Of a stretch of DNA of 64,000 nucleotides, positions 36,508 to 44,612 are shown piece by piece. The notes under the pieces are model-generated. The model was not told the DNA's origin and did no database searches. It worked only from the letters and a program-made list of their open reading frames with translations. The first letter of the stretch is position 1. Each line of letters begins with the position of its first letter. A program made the translations under genes and the position numbers. The stretch covers positions 434,001 to 498,000 of the forward strand of contig JAJYYE010000001.1 in assembly GCA_021801265.1 (NCBI GenBank), written 5' to 3'. This DNA comes from Pseudomonadota bacterium. GTDB taxonomy: Bacteria; Pseudomonadota; Gammaproteobacteria; Halothiobacillales; Halothiobacillaceae.

Positions 36508-38000
36508 GCGCTAACTCCTTGCTTCATATGTGAACGAAACCCGGCTTCCTGGATTTGCTGCCAGGAGCGTACCGCAAAGCTATCCGTCATGCCGGACAGC
36601 ATATCGGTTAACAGCTGCGCTTCGCGATACCTCAGGGGCATGGGATTATGGGGTGATTCAAACACGCGGCGATAATTTTCGGAGATGAGCTGGTACAAAT
36701 AACTCGCCAAGGGTGTGCGGCGCGAGCTGGCAGGATCAAGCGGATCGACACGATCGGTAATGGCATACCAGAATGCATCCATCAAGCCGTGAATCACCGC
36801 AAACCCCGTCAGTTCGACTTTCAGCACCGATTTATGCCGGTACACATGCTGCCAATTGCACTCCTTGAGCGCGTGCAATAACGCTCGAGCGGGGGAGGCT
36901 GTAATCAATTCCTGATTAAATTCCCCACGGGTAATTGCGGGGGTGTGAGCCAGAAAAGTATCTGCGATCGCTTGCATCAACGCGCCAATAGCCCGGATAC
37001 GGAAGGTTTGCATCGAAATATCATTCAATTCCGCCGGAGAAAGCCCGGCTTGGCGATAGCGCCGATGCTCCGATTGCGCCGCTTCACATACCTGCGCCAC
37101 CACCGGATCATCCCCAGCCGCATGACGTAAAAACGCAATAATGTCCGAAAAAGACAGCAGACCTTTTTTCACTGCATCTTCAGCATCCAGTACAGAATAG
37201 GCGATGTCGTCACAGGCTTCTAAAATCCAGGTGAGCGGATGCCGCTGCCATGACACCAAACCACAGCGCGCCTGAACATCCGCCACCAGCATCCGCTCTG
37301 ATTGAAAAAAACCATGTTTTTTTCGCGCCACGAAGGTCTTGTCAATCGCATCGCTACCCACCGGATATTTAATCAGCGCGGCCAATGTCGCCACAGTTAA
37401 ATTTAGGCCGTAATCATCATTAATTAATTGCAGTTTGGTGAGCAAACGCAGGGTTTGTGCATTGCCCTCAAAGCGTAAAAAATCCTGGCGCATGGCTTCC
37501 GTGAGTTCAGGCGCATCCCCAAAAACATCCGCACGATTTAGGGCGAACCAGTGCCCAATCGCCTCTTCCCCTTGATGACCAAACGGCGGATTGCCTAAAT
37601 CATGCGCCAGCCCGATGGTGGCCAAAAGCGCGGGCACATCACGCAGTGCTTGGGGTAACCCCGTCGCCAATCCCCGATTGAACACCAAATCCAGCCCCAC
37701 TGATCTCGCTAAATTCGCCACTTCATGTGAGTGGGTGAGCCGAGTGCGCACGCTGTCGGATCGATCCAGCGGAAACACCTGGGTTTTATCCGCCAGGCGT
37801 CGCACCGGGGTCGAAAACAATACGCGGTCATAATCGCGCTCAATTTCGGCACGAGTTTCCGTGTGAAATAACGCCGGCGCGGTTTGACTCAAGCGGCGGC
37901 GCTGCGAATTGAGCCACACCGCCCAAGGATTTTGATGGGATGGTTGGGAAGGATAGAAGTTAGGCAAATCGGATTCCTGTTGTGGCGGCGTTTCAGGCAT
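36504..38000 (-). CDS. dgt: deoxyguanosinetriphosphate triphosphohydrolase (dGTPase family)
   Basis: Dgt-type enzymes split dNTPs into deoxynucleoside and triphosphate. The HD-domain metal motifs are present: RTRLTHSHEVANLARSVG, LAHDLGNPPFGHQGEEAIG and EACDDIAYSVLDAEDAVKKG. ATG 38000 gives 498 residues, near the size of E. coli Dgt. The frame is open for 27 further codons upstream, but that part would run into the promoter of the divergent dehydrogenase gene. Only 37 bases separate the two divergent starts, so their promoters must overlap. Confidence 0.92.
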   Translation of the reverse strand: MPETPPQQESDLPNFYPSQPSHQNPWAVWLNSQRRRLSQTAPALFHTETRAEIERDYDRVLFSTPVRRLADKTQVFPLDRSDSVRTRLTHSHEVANLARSVGLDLVFNRGLATGLPQALRDVPALLATIGLAHDLGNPPFGHQGEEAIGHWFALNRADVFGDAPELTEAMRQDFLRFEGNAQTLRLLTKLQLINDDYGLNLTVATLAALIKYPVGSDAIDKTFVARKKHGFFQSERMLVADVQARCGLVSWQRHPLTWILEACDDIAYSVLDAEDAVKKGLLSFSDIIAFLRHAAGDDPVVAQVCEAAQSEHRRYRQAGLSPAELNDISMQTFRIRAIGALMQAIADTFLAHTPAITRGEFNQELITASPARALLHALKECNWQHVYRHKSVLKVELTGFAVIHGLMDAFWYAITDRVDPLDPASSRRTPLASYLYQLISENYRRVFESPHNPMPLRYREAQLLTDMLSGMTDSFAVRSWQQIQEAGFRSHMKQGVSA

Positions 38001-38037
38001 TATCGGTGTTCCGCGAAATTGATGAAGGGGATGAACG

Positions 38038-38889
38038 ATGAATATTGCCATATTGGGTTTGGGATTAATGGGGCGTGCCATCGCACAGCGGATCGCGGGG
38101 TTCGGCTTGACGGTGCGGGGCTACAATCGCAGCCCGATCACTGATGGGCCGGTAGGCGTCGTCGTCTCGCACACACTGGACGAGGCCGTAGCACCCGCCC
38201 ACATTATTTGGGTGATGTTAGCGGATTTTGCCGCCTGCGAGGCGGTGTTATTGGCAGAGGAAAACCAACCCCTGTGGCGCAATCGGCTGGTGATTAACGG
38301 GGCAACCATTTCGCCTGATCAATCCCGCACGCTGGCGCACGCCATCCATACGCTCGGTGGGCGCTATCTTGAGGCCCCCGTGCTCGGCTCCACCCCGCAG
38401 GCGGAAACGGGCACGCTCCAAATCCTCTTGGGCGGCGATGCGGCAGATATTAAACGGGCTGAATCCATCTTGCAGGCGCTCGGCACACCCACGCACTTTG
38501 GCGAAGTGGGGCAAGGCGCAGCCGTCAAACTTGCAATGAATCAATTAATTGGTTCGCTCACGGCGGCATTTTCAATGAGCGTGGGCCTCGTGCAACGCGA
38601 AGGCGTGGATATAACCCAATTTATGGAAACGTTGCGGGCGAGCGCGCTTTATGCGCCCACCTTCGATAAAAAACTCCAAAAAATGCTGGACCGCGATTTT
38701 GCATCCGCCAACTTTCCGCTAAAACACTTATTAAAAGATCTGCAGTTATTTACGACGGCGGCCGAAAGCCGCCAGATCAACACGCAGATGGTGCACAGCT
38801 TGACGGACATCCTAACGCACGCCACCACCACCGGGGCAAGCGACGCCGATTACAGCGCGCTCTTTGCAGAGATTGTACCGCCTCAATAA
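38038..38889 (+). CDS. NAD(P)-dependent beta-hydroxyacid dehydrogenase (HIBADH/GLYR family)
   Basis: This 283-residue oxidoreductase has the Rossmann motif GLGLMGRAIAQRI at the N-terminus. The family's substrate-binding region follows in YLEAPVLGSTPQAETGTL, then the catalytic-lysine helix GAAVKLAMNQLIG and a second lysine in FPLKHLLKDLQL. Members include 3-hydroxyisobutyrate, tartronate semialdehyde and succinic semialdehyde reductases, and the substrate cannot be told from sequence by eye. It starts at ATG 38038, directly divergent from dgt. Confidence 0.9.
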   Translation: MNIAILGLGLMGRAIAQRIAGFGLTVRGYNRSPITDGPVGVVVSHTLDEAVAPAHIIWVMLADFAACEAVLLAEENQPLWRNRLVINGATISPDQSRTLAHAIHTLGGRYLEAPVLGSTPQAETGTLQILLGGDAADIKRAESILQALGTPTHFGEVGQGAAVKLAMNQLIGSLTAAFSMSVGLVQREGVDITQFMETLRASALYAPTFDKKLQKMLDRDFASANFPLKHLLKDLQLFTTAAESRQINTQMVHSLTDILTHATTTGASDADYSALFAEIVPPQ

Positions 38890-38981
38890 GCGCGATTTTT
38901 CGTCAAAAACGCCGGGTTGCCGTGTAAAATGCCCCCCTGTTTTTCACGCGCCACACTCTTCGGCCCCGCATAGGATTTCCC

Positions 38982-40544
38982 ATGATCGATCATCGCACCA
39001 CCCCGCGCCGCGCTTTGCTGAGCGTTTCAGATAAAACCGGTTTACTCGCCTTTGCGCAAGGCTTGAACCGGCATGGGGTGGCATTGATTTCCACGGGCGG
39101 TACCGCCCAGATACTGCGCGAAGCAGGTTTGCCGGTGGTGGAGGTGGCGGACATGACAGGCTTCCCCGAAATGATGGCGGGACGCGTAAAAACCCTAAAC
39201 CCAAAAATTCATGGCGGCATTCTGGCGCGGCGCGGCGTTGACGAGGCCGTGATGGCCGAACACGGCATTGAACCGATCGACCTTGTCGTGGTGAATTTAT
39301 ACCCGTTCGCACAAACCGTCGCCGCGCCCGATTGCCCCTTCGATGAGGCGGTCGAAAACATCGACATTGGTGGGCCAGCCATGGTACGTGCGGCAGCGAA
39401 AAATCATCAAGATGTCACAATTATCGTCAATCCCGCCCATTACGCGCGTATTCTGGCCGAGATCGATGCGGGCGGCATCGAAGGAAAAACCCGTTTTGAG
39501 CTGGCCGTACACGCCTTTGAACACACCGCACAATACGATGGCGTCATTGCGGATTATTTCGGCAAAATGGTCAGTGGCAATACCTTTGCCCCAACCTTCA
39601 ACCTTCAATTAATCAAGACACAAGATTTACGGTACGGCGAAAACCCTCATCAAGCCGCCGCGTTTTACGTGGAACACAACGCCCCCGCAGGCAGCATTGC
39701 TGCAGCTCAAATGATTCAAGGCAAGGCGCTGTCCTATAACAATATTGCCGATGCCGATGCCGCACTTGAATGCGTGAAACAGTTCCATGAGCCGGCCTGC
39801 GTGATCGTGAAGCACGCCAACCCCTGCGGCGTGGCCATCGGCGCGGATTTGACCATCGCCTACGATCGCGCATACGCCACCGATCCCACCTCCGCCTTCG
39901 GTGGAATTATTGCGTTTAACCGCCCACTTGATGCGCACACCGCCCGCAGCATCATCGAACGTCAGTTTGTTGAAGTGGTCATTGCGCCCGAAATCACCGC
40001 CGAAGCGCGGATTGAATTGGCCGCCAAACCAAATGTCCGCGTGCTCACCACCGGCCACTGGCCAGAACATAACCCACCGCGTTTGGATTTCAAACGGGTT
40101 CATGGCGGCCTGTTGGTACAAGAGAATGACGATGCGCCGATTGTAACCGCCGATTTATCCATCGTGACCCGGCGCCAACCAACCGTGGCCGAATTGCAGG
40201 ATTTGCGCTTCGCATGGCAAGTCGCCAACTATGTGAAATCCAACGCAATCATCTACGCCAGTGGTGAGCAAACCATCGGCGTGGGCGCCGGGCAAATGAG
40301 CCGCGTCTATTCCGCCCGCATTGCTGCCATTAAAGCGGCGGATGCGGGTTTACCCGTGGCCGGCTCCGTGATGGCTTCCGATGCATTTTTCCCCTTCCGT
40401 GATGGCATTGATGCCGCTGCTGCGGTCGGCATCACCGCTGTCATTCAACCCGGAGGCTCACTGCGCGATCAGGAAGTCATTGATGCCGCCAATGAACACA
40501 ACATCGCCATGGTCTTCACCGGCATTCGGCATTTCCGCCATTAA
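38982..40544 (+). CDS. purH: bifunctional AICAR formyltransferase/IMP cyclohydrolase
   Basis: PurH performs the last two steps of IMP synthesis. The N-terminal cyclohydrolase (MGS-like) domain (about 1-195) shows [24 protein letters not shown] and [19 protein letters not shown]. The transformylase domain (about 200-520) shows [37 protein letters not shown] and [10 protein letters not shown]. The 520 residues are standard. ATG 38982 has AGGA about six bases upstream. purD does not follow; the next gene is rmuC. Confidence 0.96.
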   Translation: MIDHRTTPRRALLSVSDKTGLLAFAQGLNRHGVALISTGGTAQILREAGLPVVEVADMTGFPEMMAGRVKTLNPKIHGGILARRGVDEAVMAEHGIEPIDLVVVNLYPFAQTVAAPDCPFDEAVENIDIGGPAMVRAAAKNHQDVTIIVNPAHYARILAEIDAGGIEGKTRFELAVHAFEHTAQYDGVIADYFGKMVSGNTFAPTFNLQLIKTQDLRYGENPHQAAAFYVEHNAPAGSIAAAQMIQGKALSYNNIADADAALECVKQFHEPACVIVKHANPCGVAIGADLTIAYDRAYATDPTSAFGGIIAFNRPLDAHTARSIIERQFVEVVIAPEITAEARIELAAKPNVRVLTTGHWPEHNPPRLDFKRVHGGLLVQENDDAPIVTADLSIVTRRQPTVAELQDLRFAWQVANYVKSNAIIYASGEQTIGVGAGQMSRVYSARIAAIKAADAGLPVAGSVMASDAFFPFRDGIDAAAAVGITAVIQPGGSLRDQEVIDAANEHNIAMVFTGIRHFRH

Positions 40545-40601
40545 TATCCTGCGGCAAATTTTCGCTCGGGCACGCACCCCGGCAAACACAAGGGCAACGC
40601 A

Positions 40602-42200
40602 ATGGATATATTCTTCAACGATCTGCCTGCCGTAGCACCCCTCTGGGCTTGGCTGGGATTACTGACCAACCTTGGGTTGCTGTTTATCGGCACGCTGTTT
40701 TTGCTGTTGATGCGACAAAAAAACACCCAAACCCAACAAGAGCTGGCGCGTTTGCAGCATGAGCTCAACGAATACCAAGCGCACGCAAATAGCCAGACCC
40801 AAGCCATGGCCAATCTGCAGCACTTGGCCGAAACCCGGGGTACTGATTTAGCCAGTAGCCAAGCCACGCTTGCCGCACTCAGCCAACGGCTGGATGCGCT
40901 GCACGCCGAACGCCAAACTGAGCGCGTAGTCGCAAGCCAAACCATTGAGCAACTCACCCGACAGGTACAAAAACAATCCGCTGAACAAGCCGAATTGCAC
41001 GAGCGACTCACTCAAGAACGCCGCGCATCCAGTGAAAAACTCGCCTTGCTTGATCAAGCAAAAACGCAATTGCAGCAAGCGTTTCAGGCCCTTTCAGCGG
41101 ATGCCTTGCGCGCCAATAACGAATCCTTTTTAAAATTAGCGCAGGAAAACTTAAGCCGCTTTCAAACCGGAGCTGCGCAGGATTTAACCCAGCGCCAAGA
41201 GGCGATTGTGCAACTGACCCAACCCATTCGGGAACGGCTCGATCAGTTCGACGTCAAACTCAACACGCTTGAGCAAGTCAGAACAGGCGCTTATAGCGCG
41301 ATGACTCAGCAAATTAACGACCTGCTGCAAATTCACTTGCCGCAATTGCACCGTGAAACCGCCGATCTCGTCCGCGCGTTGCGCCAACCACAAACCCGGG
41401 GTCGCTGGGGCGAGGTACAACTCAAGCGGGTCGTCGAACTGGCGGGGATGCTGGAACATTGCGATTTCGACGAGCAAGTCAGCCAGACCGATTCAGGCAG
41501 TCGCTTACGCCCCGATATGATTGTGCATTTACCCGGTGGACGGCGCGTCATCGTCGATGCCAAGGCGCCGTTGAATGCGTACTTGCACGCGATGGAAGCC
41601 ACGACAGACGAGGCGCGGGCGCTCGCCCTGCAAGACCATGCCCGCCAAGTGCGTACCCACATTACCCAGCTCAGCAAGAAGGAATATTTCGATCAATTCG
41701 ACCCCACTCCCGAATTTGTGGTGCTGTTCGTACCGGGTGAGGTATTTTTCTCCGCAGCCCTAATGCAAGACCCGACTTTGATTGAATATGGCGCTGAAAA
41801 GCGGGTTATTCCTGCCAGCCCGACCACCTTGATTGCCTTGCTCAAAGCGGTGGCCTACGGTTGGCGGCAAGAGGCACTGGCAAAAAATGCCCAGGAAATG
41901 GCCGAATTAGGCCGAGATTTATATGAACGGATTGGTACCTTGGCTACCCACTGGCAAAAAGTCGGAAGGCATCTTGATCAGGCCGTCGGCGCGTTCAACC
42001 AGTCGGTCGGCACACTCGAAGGTCGGGTACTGCCCACCGCGCGTAAATTTCAAGCACTGGGCGCGGTGCGCAGTGACCGGGATGATCTGCCCAATTTGGC
42101 CCCACTCACCACAGAAACCCGACCACTCACCGCACTGGAGTTGACGGTTGGGCAACATGCGTCACCGGCGCCCAGCAATCCGATCAAACAAACGGATTAA
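40602..42200 (+). CDS. rmuC: DNA recombination protein RmuC
   Basis: RmuC limits recombination at inverted repeats and has a predicted nuclease-like core. The protein (532 residues) has an N-terminal membrane helix (about 13-33), a long Gln/Ala/Leu-rich coiled coil (about 40-180) and the conserved RmuC domain (about 195-500), with RGRWGEVQLKRVVELAGML, RLRPDMIVHLPGGRRVIVDAK and EFVVLFVPGE. The ATG has AGGG about seven bases upstream. Its last 17 bases overlap a small open frame on the opposite strand. Confidence 0.94.
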   Translation: MDIFFNDLPAVAPLWAWLGLLTNLGLLFIGTLFLLLMRQKNTQTQQELARLQHELNEYQAHANSQTQAMANLQHLAETRGTDLASSQATLAALSQRLDALHAERQTERVVASQTIEQLTRQVQKQSAEQAELHERLTQERRASSEKLALLDQAKTQLQQAFQALSADALRANNESFLKLAQENLSRFQTGAAQDLTQRQEAIVQLTQPIRERLDQFDVKLNTLEQVRTGAYSAMTQQINDLLQIHLPQLHRETADLVRALRQPQTRGRWGEVQLKRVVELAGMLEHCDFDEQVSQTDSGSRLRPDMIVHLPGGRRVIVDAKAPLNAYLHAMEATTDEARALALQDHARQVRTHITQLSKKEYFDQFDPTPEFVVLFVPGEVFFSAALMQDPTLIEYGAEKRVIPASPTTLIALLKAVAYGWRQEALAKNAQEMAELGRDLYERIGTLATHWQKVGRHLDQAVGAFNQSVGTLEGRVLPTARKFQALGAVRSDRDDLPNLAPLTTETRPLTALELTVGQHASPAPSNPIKQTD

Positions 42201-42390
42201 AAACCTCATCCTTTTGCTTACGATGCCGTTTGAGCTCAAAAGAAAGCACCTGGGCAAATTCTTCCGCATCAAGCGGCTTGGCGGGCTGCTGGGTGCTGCG
42301 CACCGTTAATTCGGAGGCAATCGCCTGGATTAACTGCTCGAGCTCGGTAGTTGATAGGGCATTCAATTCAGTGGTCAGTGTCGTGTTCAA
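42184..42390 (-). CDS. small hypothetical protein
   Basis: A 68-codon frame begins at TTG 42390, eight bases after the stop of the phosphatase gene on the same strand, and ends inside the 3' end of convergent rmuC. The product (MNTTLTTELNALSTTELEQL start) looks like two short amphipathic helices followed by a basic stretch (LKRHRKQK). Its protein-like helix pattern and operon-like spacing favour a real gene. The TTG start, the lack of a ribosome site and the overlap with rmuC argue against it. I do not recognise it. Confidence 0.4.
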   Translation of the reverse strand: MNTTLTTELNALSTTELEQLIQAIASELTVRSTQQPAKPLDAEEFAQVLSFELKRHRKQKDEVFNPFV

Positions 42391-42397
42391 AGGAAAA

Positions 42398-43252
42398 TCA
42401 ACTCATCAAAACGGAATGAAAACGGGGCTGAAGATTCAAATTAAATCGCTCGGTACGAATGCGCAAATCTCGGAAGTGGGTCGTCACTGTTAACGTGGGG
42501 GCAATTTCAACAATGGATAATCCGCGATCCGGCTGATTTTCATAGGCACCGGTGTCAATCCAAATTCGGTTACCGGCCCGCCGGGGTGAGCTCAAAATAC
42601 TGTGACCGTAAATAACCCACGCAATGCCGCTAATCGTGCGGTCACGATGCTCACCGCGCATTAACGATTGAAACTGTGTTCGTCCCCACAAAATCGGCTC
42701 AATACTGGGGTCATCACGAGGCTGATCCCAGAATTTAACTTTCTTGATGCGCTCCAGACGGGCTACATTACGGTTCCAATCCCAATCGGGGAGTTCCGCG
42801 TGCACCACGCCCACCGCATTGGCTCCATTACCAATTTGAATCATTAACGGCATTTGGCCGATCAAATTCATGATTTCCGTGATGAGATCCGCCCACTTGT
42901 CCTCATTGAGCGAATCATACCCATCCAATAACCATTGGGCGCCAGCCGCCTCGAGGCGCTTGCGGGCGGAGGGATCCAGCTGACGCTGCGTCAGGGCTTG
43001 GCGGTATTGACTCAATAACCGCTCATGATTACCCGCCACGGAAAAAAACCATGGCTCAGATAATAACCGTAAGGTATTCATCGAATCAGTCCCGCGGTCA
43101 ATCAAATCCCCCACCGAAATTACGCGATCGCGATCCGGTTTGAATTGATGATATTCGAGCACTTTTTCCAAGCGGGTTAAATTACCGTGCAGGTCGCCCA
43201 CGACAAAATCCCGTCCGCCGGAATTAATCAGGAGTTGCTTAAATAGTGTCAT
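42398..43252 (-). CDS. calcineurin-like Ser/Thr protein phosphatase family protein
   Basis: The 284-residue protein shows the metallophosphatase signature in full: VVGDLHGN, SVGDLIDRG and VAGNHERLL, with later metal-ligand histidines in GVVHAELP and IYGHSI. This pattern is that of PPP-type phosphatases such as PrpA/PrpB and lambda phosphatase, though it is somewhat longer. The substrate may be a phosphoprotein or a dinucleotide (ApaH-like enzymes share the motifs). The start ATG 43252 has no clear ribosome site. A small ORF follows eight bases downstream. Confidence 0.87.
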   Translation of the reverse strand: MTLFKQLLINSGGRDFVVGDLHGNLTRLEKVLEYHQFKPDRDRVISVGDLIDRGTDSMNTLRLLSEPWFFSVAGNHERLLSQYRQALTQRQLDPSARKRLEAAGAQWLLDGYDSLNEDKWADLITEIMNLIGQMPLMIQIGNGANAVGVVHAELPDWDWNRNVARLERIKKVKFWDQPRDDPSIEPILWGRTQFQSLMRGEHRDRTISGIAWVIYGHSILSSPRRAGNRIWIDTGAYENQPDRGLSIVEIAPTLTVTTHFRDLRIRTERFNLNLQPRFHSVLMS

Positions 43253-43615
43253 TAATGCAGATCAATCGTTCGATAAATTAAAAAACCCGTTCCGCGAACC
43301 TAATGGCGACATAAACAGGCGGAAAGCGCATAAGCACTGCGTGAATCACACAATTCATGGGCAGTATGAAGATAAGTTTTTTTGAGTATGGCGCCTGGAT
43401 AAATTTTCGTCAAGAACCAGATAAAATCACCTAAACACATGATGTCAAAAATGGTTTTAAGCACTCGTCGGCCACTTCGGCAAATCCAAACCATGCTCAG
43501 ATTAAAAACCTTGATAAGCACTTGGGCATTGCGACGCTTAAACTGCACGCCGCTTATTAAAAATTCGTCATCGCAACAGAATCCAGAGACACCCAATCCA
43601 CCCAAGGAGCTCGCT
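43253..43615. other. divergent intergenic region, phosphatase / DsrE-like gene
   Basis: This 363-base gap should contain promoters in both directions. Open frames cross it (a 136-codon - strand frame and an N-terminal extension of the DsrE frame on +), but both lack ribosome sites and would destroy the clear signal peptide start at 43616. The DNA is AT-richer than the flanking genes. I could not place a promoter with confidence. Confidence 0.4.
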
Positions 43616-44092
43616 ATGTTTATGTCCCGTTTGTTCCAATCCGTTCTGCTCATCTTCGCACTCGGCATGAGTGGCCTATTAACAGCCCAAACCGCAAATG
43701 CCGATGACAAGGCAATTGATGCCGTCGGCGGAAACTCTTTAGCAAAGCATCACATCGTGCTGCAGGAAACCGAGGACGATCCCCAGCGCCAAACCTTGTT
43801 ATTAAACGTGGCCAGCAATCTCCTCCAAGCCTATGGAGATAATGTCGATATTGAGGTGGTTACCTTCGGCCCGGGCATCAGCTTACTCTTTGCAAATAAT
43901 GAACATGCCAAACGTATTGAGTCCCTTGCACAAGAAGGTGTTCGGTTCTCCGCCTGCATGAATGCGCTGAAAAATGCGACCGAGCGACTCGGACACGAAC
44001 CGGCACTCAATCCCGTCGCAAAGAAAGTCCCAGCCGGTATTGTGCGGGTGATTGAACTGGTTGACGCGGGTTATATCCTTGTTCGCCCCTAA
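43616..44092 (+). CDS. periplasmic DsrE/F-like family protein
   Basis: The 158-residue precursor has a signal peptide (about residues 1-29, ending in TANA) and a DsrE-type alpha/beta domain. Recognisable parts are the HHIVLQETEDDPQRQTLLLNVASNLL strand-helix, IEVVTFGPGISLL and a conserved cysteine in GVRFSACMNALKN. DsrE-fold proteins bind or carry sulfur as persulfide. Exported members of this kind occur in sulfur-oxidising bacteria, but their role is not established. ATG 43616 has AAGGAG about six bases upstream. The frame is open 59 codons upstream but has no start signals there. Confidence 0.85.
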   Translation: MFMSRLFQSVLLIFALGMSGLLTAQTANADDKAIDAVGGNSLAKHHIVLQETEDDPQRQTLLLNVASNLLQAYGDNVDIEVVTFGPGISLLFANNEHAKRIESLAQEGVRFSACMNALKNATERLGHEPALNPVAKKVPAGIVRVIELVDAGYILVRP

Positions 44093-44183
44093 GCACACCA
44101 ACCCGATTCACCGGGGGTTTTAGTGGCTCGCTCATCCATCGTCTTGCTCGAAGAAAAGCAGGTAAAATTAATCGACAATTAAC

Positions 44184-44588
44184 ATGAATCCCTTAAAAAA
44201 TACCGCCGCTGAGTCCCAAATGAGCCCAGAGGATGTGGCCCAGTTTATTCATCAAGAACAGCAAGATCGCCGAGGTGGGTTCACGCCCAGGGCGGTTTTC
44301 GTTCAGAAACTGGATAAATTTGGCTCTCCGAGCTTGGCCGTACTCACCTTCGAGCACGCGGCATCGTTAACCATCGCGGGATTGCTCAACGTCGCGCCCG
44401 ATGATCAAGTTATCGTCTACGATGATAATGCACCTGCGGGTGCTCAATATTTTTATGGCACCGTCGGAGAAATACGTGAAGCACACCGTCCAGCCGATGC
44501 CATACGAGGTATGCGATTGATTTATATCAATAAAAAATCATCTGATGCGGTGATCAATGAATCGAATGCCGGGGTTAACCGCTCATAA
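44184..44588 (+). CDS. hypothetical protein
   Basis: The 134-residue product is not recognised. It is soluble, with no signal peptide or membrane helix, and has a mixed alpha/beta pattern: an acidic helix (SPEDVAQFIHQEQQ), then strands in RAVFVQKLDKFG, LAVLTFEHAAS and QVIVYDDNAPAGAQYFYG. The start could be ATG 44184 or ATG 44220, and neither has a good ribosome site. It lies 25 bases before glnE on the same strand and may be co-transcribed with it. Confidence 0.6.
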   Translation: MNPLKNTAAESQMSPEDVAQFIHQEQQDRRGGFTPRAVFVQKLDKFGSPSLAVLTFEHAASLTIAGLLNVAPDDQVIVYDDNAPAGAQYFYGTVGEIREAHRPADAIRGMRLIYINKKSSDAVINESNAGVNRS

Positions 44589-44612
44589 ATTGGTGACAGC
44601 CTGCTTTTTGAT

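Noticed and set aside
43300-43710. 136-codon - strand frame over the DsrE-like gene start
   Set aside because: It overlaps the signal peptide and ribosome site of the + strand gene and has no recognisable features.
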